The position numbers and the translations under genes were made by a program. Under the pieces are notes generated by a model, which was given only the letters and a program-made list of their open reading frames with translations, was not told the DNA's origin and did no database searches. Shown in pieces: positions 50,253 to 58,833 of a stretch of DNA of 64,000 nucleotides. Location: the NCBI GenBank assembly GCA_017459865.1, contig JAFUCD010000029.1, positions 1-64,000 of the forward strand, given 5' to 3'. The stretch comes from Oscillospiraceae bacterium. Its GTDB lineage: Bacteria > Bacillota_A > Clostridia > Oscillospirales > Oscillospiraceae. Within the stretch, counting starts at the first letter, position 1. Each line of letters starts with the position of its first letter.

Positions 50253-50895
50253 CATCGAGCGCAGCAGCATGGCGATCATCCAGCAGGAGCTGGACGCGCG
50301 CGGCGTCACGCTCCCGGAGGAAAACCGCGCCGTGATCCTGCGCGTGATCCACGCCACGGCGGATTTTGACTATGCCGAGACCCTGCACATTTCCCCGAAC
50401 GCGGTACAACTCGCCGCCGATGCGCTGCGCCGCGGCGTCCCCATCGTGACTGACACCAACATGGCACGCGCGGGCGTCAGCCGTCCCGGACTGGAGCGGC
50501 TCGGCGGCTCGGTACATTGCTTCATGGCAGAGCCCGCGATTGCGCGGCGCGCCAAGGAAAACGGCACGACCCGCGCCGTTGCCGCCATGCAGTACGCAGC
50601 AGAGCAATATCCCGGAGCGGTGCTGGCGGTGGGAAACGCGCCGACCGCGCTGCTGCAGATCGCGGATGAGATCGAAAACGGACTGTGCCCGGCGCTGGTG
50701 GTTGCCGTTCCGGTAGGCTTTGTAAACGTTGTGGAGAGCAAGGAGCGGATCGTCTCCGTTTGTGAGGCAAACGGCGTTCCGGTGATCGCCGCCATGGGAC
50801 GAAAAGGCGGCAGCAGCGTGGCTGCAGCCATTGTGAACGCGCTGCTCTATACCGCAGCCAACATGCTGGACCCCGCCGCAAGAGGCTGGGTCTGA
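50227..50895 (+). CDS. cbiC: cobalt-precorrin-8 methylmutase
   Basis: 222 residues. RVIHATADFDYAETLHISPN holds the catalytic His of CbiC/CobH; IVTDTNMARAGVSRPGLERL and GRKGGSSVAAAIVNALLY are conserved. Moves the methyl from C11 to C12. The ATG at 50227 is 9 bases after ggagg; the ATG two codons earlier is too near. It overlaps the cbiP end by 26 bases. Confidence 0.94.
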   Translation: MITHRLPGDIERSSMAIIQQELDARGVTLPEENRAVILRVIHATADFDYAETLHISPNAVQLAADALRRGVPIVTDTNMARAGVSRPGLERLGGSVHCFMAEPAIARRAKENGTTRAVAAMQYAAEQYPGAVLAVGNAPTALLQIADEIENGLCPALVVAVPVGFVNVVESKERIVSVCEANGVPVIAAMGRKGGSSVAAAIVNALLYTAANMLDPAARGWV

Positions 50896-50906
50896 GGAAA
50901 CACAAA

Positions 50907-51188
50907 ATGAGCGAAAATCACTTTTCCTTTTTTCAGCACCGCGCATGCGAATACTTCCCCTGCCACAAGGGCGTTCCGGAGGAAGACTTCAACTGTCTGT
51001 TCTGCTATTGTCCGCTTTATGCGCTGGGCGAAAAATGCGGCGGAAACTGCACCTATCTGGCGGACGGCGTGAAAAGCTGCGTCAACTGCGCCTTTCCGCA
51101 CCACCGCAAAAATTACGCTGCCGTGACCGCGCGCTTTCGCGAGCTTGCTGCGCTGGCAGCCCAAAAGGAGGATGACCGTGTCGTTTGA
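50907..51188 (+). CDS. cysteine-rich small domain protein of cobalamin operons
   Basis: 93 residues. HFSFFQHRACEYFPCHKGVP, NCLFCYCPLYALGEKCGGNC and GVKSCVNCAFPHHRKNYAAV are the PF04071-type cysteine-rich small domain, with nine cysteines and several histidines that could bind zinc, cobalt or an Fe-S cluster. Such proteins recur in B12 and archaeal cofactor clusters; their function is not established. A metal-delivery role is an inference. It overlaps cbiD by 11 bases. Confidence 0.85.
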   Translation: MSENHFSFFQHRACEYFPCHKGVPEEDFNCLFCYCPLYALGEKCGGNCTYLADGVKSCVNCAFPHHRKNYAAVTARFRELAALAAQKEDDRVV

Positions 51189-52317
51189 ACACTATGTGCG
51201 AAGCGGGAATCGACAGCTTCGGTGCGGCTTTACCACGGGCACCTGCGCCGCCCTCGCGACGGCGGGCGCGGCAGAGCTGCTCCTGACCGGGAAAGCACCG
51301 GAAACGCTCTCCCTTCGGACGCCGAAGGGACTATGCGTTGAGGTCGCGCCGGAGGTCTGCGAAATGCAGGACGCCTCGGCAGTCTGTGCCGTGCGCAAGG
51401 ACGCCGGAGACGACCCGGACGTGACAGACGGGATCCTGATCTATGCAACGGTGCAAAAGCAGCCGCAGGGCGTTTCCGTTGACGGCGGCGGCGGCGTCGG
51501 ACGCGTCACCAAGCCAGGGCTTAACCAGCCTGTCGGCGCAGCCGCGATCAACTCCGTACCGCGGAGAATGATCCGCGCCGCGGCAGAGGCCGTCTGTGCC
51601 GAGGCGGGCTATCCCGGCGGATTGGAGATCCGCATTTCCGTCCCGGAGGGAGAGACCATCGCAAAAAAAACCTTCAATCCCATGCTGGGCGTTGAGGGCG
51701 GAATCTCCATCCTCGGCACCTCCGGCATCGTGGAGCCGATGAGCGAGCAGGCGATCGTGGATACCATCGCGCTGGAGCTCCGACAGGCTGCCGCTGCGGG
51801 CGCAAAGCATCTGGTCCTCACGCCGGGCAACTACGGGATGGATTTCATCACGGCGCAGTTCCCCGGTCTGCTGGAGGCGCCTGTGGTCAAGTGCTCCAAC
51901 TTTATCGGAGACGCGATCGATATCGCCGCTATCGAGGGCTTTCGATCGGTTCTGCTCGTAGGTCACATCGGAAAGCTCGTGAAGCTTGCAGGCGGCATCA
52001 TGAACACACACTCCAAGATTGCCGACTGCCGAACGGAGCTGTTTTGCGCTCACGCCGCCCTATGCGGCGCGACCAACGCGCTATGTCAAAGACTGATGGA
52101 GCAGATCACCACGGACGGCTGTCTTGCCATTCTGGACGAGGCGGGCATTTGCGAACGTGTGATCGCCTCTCTCTTGGCCGCAATGCAGCTGCATCTGGAC
52201 CACCGCGCGGACGGCGCCTTCCCCATCGGCGCAGTGACGTTTTCCAATCAATACGGTCTGCTGGGCATGACGGATACCGCGGAGCAATTGCGCAGCGCAT
52301 GGAGGCATCAGACATGA
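51178..52317 (+). CDS. cbiD: cobalt-precorrin-5B C1-methyltransferase
   Basis: 379 residues. LRCGFTTGTCAALATAGAAE is the CbiD N-terminal signature, and GGISILGTSGIVEPMSEQA a second. Methylates C1 with SAM. Start GTG at 51178 is 6 bases after aaggagg; the ATG at 51172 touches the ribosome site. ATGA overlap with cbiG. Confidence 0.94.
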   Translation: MSFEHYVRSGNRQLRCGFTTGTCAALATAGAAELLLTGKAPETLSLRTPKGLCVEVAPEVCEMQDASAVCAVRKDAGDDPDVTDGILIYATVQKQPQGVSVDGGGGVGRVTKPGLNQPVGAAAINSVPRRMIRAAAEAVCAEAGYPGGLEIRISVPEGETIAKKTFNPMLGVEGGISILGTSGIVEPMSEQAIVDTIALELRQAAAAGAKHLVLTPGNYGMDFITAQFPGLLEAPVVKCSNFIGDAIDIAAIEGFRSVLLVGHIGKLVKLAGGIMNTHSKIADCRTELFCAHAALCGATNALCQRLMEQITTDGCLAILDEAGICERVIASLLAAMQLHLDHRADGAFPIGAVTFSNQYGLLGMTDTAEQLRSAWRHQT

Positions 52318-53291
52318 GACATGGTATCGCCATCGCGGCATTCACGGATCGCGGCATGGCGCTGGCGGAAACGCTCGTCGAACTTTTGGACGCAAGCGCG
52401 GCGCGCGTATCAAATCTCAGCGCGTGGACAGCTGAAAAGTTCCCCGCACGGGAGGCGCTGATCTTCGTCGGCGCAGCGGGGATCGCGGTGCGCGCTGTTG
52501 CGCCGCATCTGAAAAGCAAGGCGGACGACCCCGCCGTGGTAGTCGTGGATGAAACGGGGCGGTTTGTGATCCCGCTCGTGTCCGGGCACCTCGGCGGCGC
52601 CAACGCCCTCTCCAAACGCATTGCTGACCACCTGCACGCCACAGCCATCATTACCACGGCGACGGACCTAAACGGCGTGTTTGCAGTAGATCTCTGGGCA
52701 AAGCGCCAGGGCTTGACCGTGCGGCAGCCGGAGCGGATCAAGACCGTTTCCTCCAGACTGCTGGCGGGGGGATCAATCCGCATCTCCTGCCCGTGGCCCA
52801 TCAAGGGCGAAGCGCCGGACGGCGTCTGTCAGGCAGCAGACGGCGAAGTGATCGTCGACGTCTACGCCAAAGAACGCGACGCGCTCCAGCTTGTGCCGCG
52901 CGCACTCACGCTCGGGATCGGCTGCAGACGCGGCACGAGCGAGGAGCAGATCGAGGCGGTCTTCCAACACTTTTGTAAGGCGCGGGGCGTTCTCCCGGAT
53001 GCGATCTGCGCGGCGGCGTCCATTGATTTGAAGCGGGATGAAGCCGGTCTGCTCACATTCTGCCAAAAGCAAGGCTGGCTCGTCCGGTTTTTCCCGGCTG
53101 CTGCGCTGGAAAGTGTCGCCGGAAGCTTCACGGCATCTGATTTTGTGCGCCAGACCGTCGGCGTGGACAATGTGTGCGAGCGCAGTGCCGTTCTCGGCGC
53201 AGAGGGTGTGCTTCTGGAGAAAAAATACGCATCGGACGGCGTGACACTGGCGTTGGCGCTCACGCCGCCGCAACTGGACTGGAGGTGGTAA
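52314..53291 (+). CDS. cbiG: cobalt-precorrin-5A hydrolase
   Basis: 325 residues. An N-terminal CbiG domain (LIFVGAAGIAVRAVAPHLKS, LVSGHLGGANALSKRIADHL), a linker, and a C-terminal CobE-like domain (LTLGIGCRRGTSEEQIEAVF). Opens the delta-lactone and releases acetaldehyde in the anaerobic pathway; its presence fixes the pathway as cobalt-early. ggaggc site before ATG at 52314. Confidence 0.94.
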   Translation: MRHGIAIAAFTDRGMALAETLVELLDASAARVSNLSAWTAEKFPAREALIFVGAAGIAVRAVAPHLKSKADDPAVVVVDETGRFVIPLVSGHLGGANALSKRIADHLHATAIITTATDLNGVFAVDLWAKRQGLTVRQPERIKTVSSRLLAGGSIRISCPWPIKGEAPDGVCQAADGEVIVDVYAKERDALQLVPRALTLGIGCRRGTSEEQIEAVFQHFCKARGVLPDAICAAASIDLKRDEAGLLTFCQKQGWLVRFFPAAALESVAGSFTASDFVRQTVGVDNVCERSAVLGAEGVLLEKKYASDGVTLALALTPPQLDWRW

Positions 53292-53293
53292 GC

Positions 53294-54022
53294 ATGGGAA
53301 CGCTCTATGTTGTGGGGCTCGGCCCCGGAGATCCGGCGTATCTGACGGACGCTGCCAAGGCAGCGCTGTCCAAAGCGGAGGTAATCTGCGGCTACACGCT
53401 GTACGTGGAGCTGATCCGGCCGCTGTACCCGGAAAAAGAGGTGTTCACCACAGCCATGACCGGTGAGATCGAGCGCTGCCGACACGCGCTTGCGCTCTCC
53501 GAAGCAGGACGCGATGTTGCCATGGTCTGCAGCGGCGACGCGGGCGTCTACGGGATGGCCGCCCCGGTGCTCACGCTGAAGCCGGACTACCCGAACGTCA
53601 CGGTGGAGATCATCCCCGGCGTGACGGCGGCCCTCTCCGGCGCGGCGCTCCTTGGGGCGCCGTTGGGGCATGATTTTTGCGTCATTTCCCTGTCCGACCG
53701 ACTGACGGACTGGGCTGTCATTCAGCGGCGGCTGGAGTGCGCCGCGGCAGGCGACTTTGCCGTCTGCCTGTACAATCCCGCTTCCCGCCACAGACAGGAG
53801 CATCTGCGCCGCGCCTGTGAGATCCTGCTGCAAAGCAAGTCGCCGGACACGGTCTGCGGCATGGTGCAAAACATCGGCCGCACGGGAGAAAGCGTGCGTG
53901 TGCTCACGCTCTCGGAGCTCTGCGATGCGGAGGCAGACATGTTCACAACGGTATTCATCGGCTCGTCGAGGACGCAGAAGATCGGCTCTCACATTGTCAC
54001 CCCTCGGGGGTATCGCCTATGA
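53294..54022 (+). CDS. cbiH: cobalt-precorrin-3 C17-methyltransferase
   Basis: 242 residues. LYVVGLGPGDPAYLTDAAKA (SAM-binding methylase start), VCSGDAGVYGMAAPVLTL and IIPGVTAALSGAALLGAPLG match CbiH/CobJ. Performs C17 methylation and ring contraction. ATG at 53294 with ggaggtgg. No CbiL (C20 methylase) is found next to it. Confidence 0.93.
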   Translation: MGTLYVVGLGPGDPAYLTDAAKAALSKAEVICGYTLYVELIRPLYPEKEVFTTAMTGEIERCRHALALSEAGRDVAMVCSGDAGVYGMAAPVLTLKPDYPNVTVEIIPGVTAALSGAALLGAPLGHDFCVISLSDRLTDWAVIQRRLECAAAGDFAVCLYNPASRHRQEHLRRACEILLQSKSPDTVCGMVQNIGRTGESVRVLTLSELCDAEADMFTTVFIGSSRTQKIGSHIVTPRGYRL

Positions 54023-54765
54023 AGCTCGTCATTTTCAGCGGAACGACCGAGGGGCGCACGCTCTCGGTCCGCATGGCACAGGCGGGCGCGGAGGTCACGG
54101 TCTGCGTCGCGTCGGAATATGGGCTTGAGGAGCAGCCGGAGCTGCCCGGCATCCGCACGCTTGTGGGTCCGCTCACCAACGAGGAAAAGCGCGCGCTTTT
54201 ATCCGGCGCCGCCCTGTGTGTGGACGCAACACACCCCTATGCAACCCACGTGACGGCATCTGTGCTGGCAGCCTGCGGTGAAGCCGGGGTCCCCTATCAC
54301 CGCCTGCTCCGCCCGCCCAGCAAGGTCGATGACGCATACATCGCCGCAAGCGCGTCGGAGGCGGCGGCATATCTCGCCGGTGAAGCGGGAAACATCCTGC
54401 TTACCACGGGAACGAAGGATCTAGACGCATTTTCCGTGCTGGATCCGACTCGGCTATATCCGCGCACACTCCCATCTCACGCGGCGCTCGACGCCTGCGA
54501 GGCGGCGGGGATCCCACACCGCAACATCATCGCCATGCAGGGCCCGTTCAGCCGGGAGCTGAACGAAGCGCTGCTGCGGCAATATCAAATCGCATTTCTC
54601 GTCACCAAGGACGGCGGCGCCGCGGGCGGCTTTCCCGAAAAGGCCGACGCGGCCAGAGCAGTCGGCGCAAAGCTGATCGTGATCCGCCGCCCGGAGGAGA
54701 CGGGTCACAGCTTCGAGCAGATCGAGCGGATCTGTCTGGAAGCGCTTGAACATACCGGCAATTAA
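54019..54765 (+). CDS. cbiJ: cobalt-precorrin-6A reductase
   Basis: 248 residues. VIFSGTTEGRTLSVRMAQAG (nucleotide-binding GTTEGR), CVDATHPYATHVTASVLAA and LLTTGTKDLDAF are CbiJ/CobK motifs. Reduces the macrocycle with NAD(P)H. ATGA overlap with cbiH. Confidence 0.94.
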   Translation: MKLVIFSGTTEGRTLSVRMAQAGAEVTVCVASEYGLEEQPELPGIRTLVGPLTNEEKRALLSGAALCVDATHPYATHVTASVLAACGEAGVPYHRLLRPPSKVDDAYIAASASEAAAYLAGEAGNILLTTGTKDLDAFSVLDPTRLYPRTLPSHAALDACEAAGIPHRNIIAMQGPFSRELNEALLRQYQIAFLVTKDGGAAGGFPEKADAARAVGAKLIVIRRPEETGHSFEQIERICLEALEHTGN

Positions 54766-54792
54766 ATTTTATATATTTTTGGAGGTACAAAA

Positions 54793-55779
54793 ATGAAACG
54801 ATTGCTTGCAAACATCCTGATGGTCACCATGCTGCTGGCCCTTTGCTCCGGCTGCGGAAGCAGTACGGCTCCTCAGGACGAGGAATCTCCCGCCCCGGTG
54901 GAAGAAGTCGCAGAAGAGGTCGACGCGGAAGAGGAAAACTACGACACCGGCGACGCCTCTTTGGACGATCCCCGCAATCAGGACGACATCGGCGAGCAGG
55001 AACTGCTGGTCGTCAGCTTCGGCACCAGCTTCAACGACAGCCGCAGACTGACCATCGGCGGCATCGAGCAGAGTCTCGCTGACGCGTTCTCCGATTGGAG
55101 CGTACGCCGCGGCTTCACCAGCCAGATCATCATCGACCACGTGAAATCCCGCGACGGCGTGCAGATCGACAACGTGACCGCCGCACTCGACCGCGCCGTG
55201 GACAACGGCGTGAAGACGCTCGTTGTGCAGCCCACGCACCTGATGCACGGCTTTGAGTATAACGATCTGGCGGAGGAGCTGAGCACCTATGCCGACGCCT
55301 TTGATCAGATCGTGATGGGCGAGCCGCTACTCACCAGCGACGAGGACTTCGCGGCGGTGGCGGACATCATCGTGAAGGCCACCGAGCAGTATGACGACGG
55401 CGAGACCGCCATCTGCTTCATGGGGCACGGCACCGAGGCAGAATCCAACGAGGTCTATGCCAGAATGCAGCAGGTGCTCATCGACGCCGGTCACGAAAAT
55501 TATTTCATCGGCACCGTCGAGGCAGAGCCCTCTGTTGATGACGTGCTGGCCATGGTTCAGGCGGGCGATTACACCAAGGTCGTGCTCCGTCCGCTGATGA
55601 TCGTCGCGGGCGACCACGCCAACAACGACATGGCCGGTGACGACGAGGATTCCTGGAAGAGCATCTTTGAGGCAGCGGGCTATGACGTCACCTGCGTTCT
55701 GGAGGGTCTCGGCCAGCTTCCGGAGATCCAGGCGATCTTCGTGCAGCACGCAAAGGCTGCCATGGAAAATTTGAAGTAA
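54793..55779 (+). CDS. cbiK: surface lipoprotein sirohydrochlorin cobaltochelatase (CbiK-type)
   Basis: 328 residues. A lipoprotein signal (MKRLLANILMVTMLLALCSGC, lipobox LCSGC) and an acidic linker to residue 66 precede a CbiK domain: LLVVSFGTSFNDSRRLTIGG, LVVQPTHLMHGFEYNDLAEE, metal-binding His in CFMGHGTEAESNEVY and in MIVAGDHANNDMAGDDEDSW. Most CbiK enzymes are cytosolic; exported versions are known from Desulfovibrio. Inserting cobalt into sirohydrochlorin outside the membrane is unexpected, so a scavenging, storage or haem-related function with the following lipoprotein and ABC importer should be considered. ttggagg site; 27 bases after cbiJ. Confidence 0.9.
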   Translation: MKRLLANILMVTMLLALCSGCGSSTAPQDEESPAPVEEVAEEVDAEEENYDTGDASLDDPRNQDDIGEQELLVVSFGTSFNDSRRLTIGGIEQSLADAFSDWSVRRGFTSQIIIDHVKSRDGVQIDNVTAALDRAVDNGVKTLVVQPTHLMHGFEYNDLAEELSTYADAFDQIVMGEPLLTSDEDFAAVADIIVKATEQYDDGETAICFMGHGTEAESNEVYARMQQVLIDAGHENYFIGTVEAEPSVDDVLAMVQAGDYTKVVLRPLMIVAGDHANNDMAGDDEDSWKSIFEAAGYDVTCVLEGLGQLPEIQAIFVQHAKAAMENLK

Positions 55780-55789
55780 GGTGGACCAA

Positions 55790-56689
55790 ATGAAAAAAAC
55801 TCTGTCTCTGTTCCTCTGTTTTGTACTTTTACTGGGTCTTCTGGCGGGCTGCGCGCAGAACACCGAAGCGCCGGATGTATCCGAAGCCCCGGAAAGCGCT
55901 GAGCCGCTGCCCGTGGCGGACGCCTCCCAGATGACCGAAGTTGAGGACGTGGTGCAGCCCGGTATGACGCCGATCTACGCAGACAGTCTTGTGGACGGCG
56001 TTTACCCTGTGAACGTGGACTGCAGCTCGTCCATGTTCCGCATCGACGCCTGTGAGCTCACGGTGAAGGGCGGAAAAATGGAAGCCGCCATCAAGATGGA
56101 CAGCAGCAGCTATCTGTACGTCTATCCCGGTACGGCGAAGGAAGCCGCCCAAGCCGACAGCGCCGACTATGTCGAGCCCGTCATCGACGACGCGGGTCTG
56201 CATGTGTTCACCATCCCGGTGGAGGCGCTGGACGCCGGCGTAGCCTGCGCTGCCTACAGCAAGAACAAGGAGCTGTGGTATGACCGCACGCTCTGCTTCC
56301 GCGCCGACTCGCTCCCGCTGGATGCTTTCCAGCCGGGTGTGCTCGTAACGCCCGAGAGCCTCGCCCTCAAAGACGGCATCTATACCGTCGACGTCACGCT
56401 CAACGGCGGCAGCGGCAAGGCGAACATTTCTTCCCCTGCGAAGCTGACAGTCGCGGGCGGCGTCTGCACCGCGGAGATCGAATGGAGCAGCTCCAACTAT
56501 GATTATATGAAGATCGGCGATACGCAGTATCTGCCGGTCAATACGGAGGGCAATTCCGTCTTCCAGATCCCGGTGACGGTGTTTGACCGTCCCATGTCGG
56601 TCATCGCCGACACGGTAGCTATGAGCGAGCCGCACGAGATCGCGTATACGCTCACATTCGCATCCGGCAGCATCGAGGCCGCCGCGTGA
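55790..56689 (+). CDS. lipoprotein with two NEAT-like beta-sandwich repeats
   Basis: 299 residues. Lipobox LLGLLAGC, then an acidic linker, then two related domains: about residues 65-190 (LVDGVYPVNVDCSSSMFRID, KMEAAIKMDSSSYLYVYPG) and about 195-295 (LKDGIYTVDVTLNGGSGKAN, CTAEIEWSSSNYDYMKIG). The DGxYxVxV start, the Leu-x-Val-x-x-Gly strand and the final Tyr-x-x-x-Phe resemble NEAT haem-binding domains, though this is a fold-level guess. It lies between CbiK and a BtuF-like protein, so binding of a tetrapyrrole or corrinoid at the cell surface is likely. aaggtgg before ATG at 55790. Confidence 0.7.
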   Translation: MKKTLSLFLCFVLLLGLLAGCAQNTEAPDVSEAPESAEPLPVADASQMTEVEDVVQPGMTPIYADSLVDGVYPVNVDCSSSMFRIDACELTVKGGKMEAAIKMDSSSYLYVYPGTAKEAAQADSADYVEPVIDDAGLHVFTIPVEALDAGVACAAYSKNKELWYDRTLCFRADSLPLDAFQPGVLVTPESLALKDGIYTVDVTLNGGSGKANISSPAKLTVAGGVCTAEIEWSSSNYDYMKIGDTQYLPVNTEGNSVFQIPVTVFDRPMSVIADTVAMSEPHEIAYTLTFASGSIEAAA

Positions 56690-57807
56690 AACGCCGAATT
56701 TGGATCCCGACGATCCTGATCCTGGCGCTGCTGTTCTCCGGCTGCGGGCTTCCCACGCAAAGCACGTCCGCGCCGGAGCCCAGCGGGCATCTGGAGCTAA
56801 AGTATGCGGAGAACTTCTCTGTAGACTATTATGACGCAGGGGCGGCGCTGCTCACCATCGCGGGAAGCGACCGGTATCTCCTTCTGCCGCAGGACGCTTC
56901 TGCGCCGAAGGGACTGGAGACGCTGCCTGTGATCCGGTATCCGGTAGAGCAGGTCTATCTCGCCAGCTCCTCCGTGGCGGATCTGTTTGTCCAGCTGGGA
57001 GAGCTGGATCGCGTGCTGTTTACCAGCACGAAATCGGCCGACTGGCGGCTGCCCGCCGTGCAGGAGGCCATGGACGCGGGAACGCTGCTCTACGCGGGCA
57101 AATACAGCGCGCCGGACTATGAGCTGCTTCTGGAGAAAGGCAGCGATCTGGTTGTGGAAAACACGATGATCCTTCACAAGCCGGAGACGAAGGAAAAGCT
57201 CGAAGAACTCGGTTTTTCGGTTCTGCTGGAGTATTCCAGCTACGAGCCGCACCCCTTGGGGCGCGTTGAGTGGATCAAGCTCTATGGTTTGCTGACCGGT
57301 CGGCTGCCCGAAGCAGAGGCGTTTTTCGAGCAGCAGGTCGAATCCGTAAAGGCCGTGTCAGACACCGCGTCGACCGACAAGACCGTCGCATTTTTCTATT
57401 TCACGCCCAGCGGAGGCGTAGTCGTGCGCAAAAACGCGGATTACGTCACGCGCATGATCGAGCTTGCCGGCGGCTCAACCGCATTCACGGAACTCCCGGA
57501 GGATGAGAGCGCACTTTCCAGCATAACGATCCAGATGGAATCCTTCTATGCGCAGGCAAAGGACGCGGATGTACTGATCTACAACAGCACCGTGTCCGGC
57601 GACCTGACGACGCTGGACGAGCTGCTCGCGCAATATCCGCTGCTGGCGGATTTCAGCGCCGTGCAGTCCGGATCGGTATGGTGCACTGAGCAAAGCATGT
57701 TTCAGCAGACCTCCGCCGCGGCGGGCATGATCCTGGACATCCACCAAATACTCAACGGCGAGGCAGAGCAAGCTGACCAGCTGCAATTTCTGCATCGGCT
57801 GAAGTGA
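56686..57807 (+). CDS. corrinoid/haem ABC transporter substrate-binding lipoprotein
   Basis: 373 residues of the class III (BtuF/FecB-like) binding proteins. Lipobox LLFSGC, then ADLFVQLGELDRVLFTSTKS, LLEKGSDLVVENTMILHKPE and AEAFFEQQVESVKAV, with the long helix linking two lobes. Start is GTG at 56686 overlapping the previous stop (GTGA). With permease and ATPase genes following, it completes an importer for a tetrapyrrole; cobinamide or cobalamin is likely from context. Confidence 0.85.
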   Translation: MKRRIWIPTILILALLFSGCGLPTQSTSAPEPSGHLELKYAENFSVDYYDAGAALLTIAGSDRYLLLPQDASAPKGLETLPVIRYPVEQVYLASSSVADLFVQLGELDRVLFTSTKSADWRLPAVQEAMDAGTLLYAGKYSAPDYELLLEKGSDLVVENTMILHKPETKEKLEELGFSVLLEYSSYEPHPLGRVEWIKLYGLLTGRLPEAEAFFEQQVESVKAVSDTASTDKTVAFFYFTPSGGVVVRKNADYVTRMIELAGGSTAFTELPEDESALSSITIQMESFYAQAKDADVLIYNSTVSGDLTTLDELLAQYPLLADFSAVQSGSVWCTEQSMFQQTSAAAGMILDIHQILNGEAEQADQLQFLHRLK

Positions 57808-57816
57808 GGACAGACC

Positions 57817-58833
57817 ATGGAGCGAACCAAACGATTTATCATCAGCTACCTGCTGCTTGCGGCGCTGCTTTTCGCGCTGCTTCTGGTGAACCTTCTCTCT
57901 GGCAGCACAAGCATCCCCGCCGGAGAGGCGCTGAACGCGCTCTTTCATCCAGAGACACAGAGCACGGCCGGCAGCATCCTCTGGAGCATCCGAATGCCGC
58001 GGCTGCTGGCAGCTGCCATATTGGGCGGCGCGCTTTCGATCTCGGGCTTTTTGCTTCAAACCTTCTTCGGCAATCCGATCGCCGGACCTTATGTGCTTGG
58101 CGTATCATCGGGCGCAAAGCTCGTGGTCGCCCTCGCGCTGATCGCCTGCCTGAGCAAAGGCGTTGCGATCTCCTCTTTGACGCTGATCGCAGCCGCCTTT
58201 CTCGGCGCCATGGCCTCCATGGGCTTTATCCTGCTGGCGTCACGGCGGCTGCACAGCATGGCGCTGCTGATCGTCTGCGGCGTCATGATCGGATATATCT
58301 GCTCTGCCGTCACGGAATTTGTCATCACCTTCGCCGACGATTCGAACATCGTGAATCTGCACAATTGGTCGATGGGCAGCTTTTCCGGCATCGGATGGCG
58401 TGACGTCGCTGTGTCCGGCATCGTCGTCTGCGCCGCCGTGCTCTGTGCCGTGCTGCTTTCCAAGCCCATGGGGGCTTATCAGCTCGGCGAGGCTTATGCC
58501 CAGAGCATGGGCGTGAACGTGCGCCGTTTTCGCGTGGCGCTGATTTTGCTTTCCAGTATACTATCCGCGTGCGTCACGGCGTTCGCAGGTCCCATCTCCT
58601 TTGTCGGCATCGCGGTGCCGCATCTGATGAAAAGTCTCTTTCGCACCGCGCGTCCGCTGGTCATGGTGCCCGCGTGTTTTCTCGGCGGCAGCGTGTTCTG
58701 CCTGTTTTGTGATCTCGTGGCGCGTACCTTGTTTGCGCCCACGGAGCTGAGCATCAGCTCTGTCACGGCGCTCTTTGGCGCGCCCGTGGTGATATGGATG
58801 CTGCTGAACAGAAAGCGGGGTGCGGACGCATGA
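57817..58833 (+). CDS. BtuC/FecCD-family ABC permease
   Basis: 338 residues with about ten membrane spans. LWSIRMPRLLAAAILGGALS, LQTFFGNPIAGPYVLGVSSG and FVGIAVPHLMKSLFRTARPL are BtuC/FecCD signatures. It transports siderophores, haem or corrinoids; context favours corrinoid or tetrapyrrole. ATG at 57817, 9 bases after the binding-protein stop; ATGA overlap with the ATPase. Confidence 0.92.
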   Translation: MERTKRFIISYLLLAALLFALLLVNLLSGSTSIPAGEALNALFHPETQSTAGSILWSIRMPRLLAAAILGGALSISGFLLQTFFGNPIAGPYVLGVSSGAKLVVALALIACLSKGVAISSLTLIAAAFLGAMASMGFILLASRRLHSMALLIVCGVMIGYICSAVTEFVITFADDSNIVNLHNWSMGSFSGIGWRDVAVSGIVVCAAVLCAVLLSKPMGAYQLGEAYAQSMGVNVRRFRVALILLSSILSACVTAFAGPISFVGIAVPHLMKSLFRTARPLVMVPACFLGGSVFCLFCDLVARTLFAPTELSISSVTALFGAPVVIWMLLNRKRGADA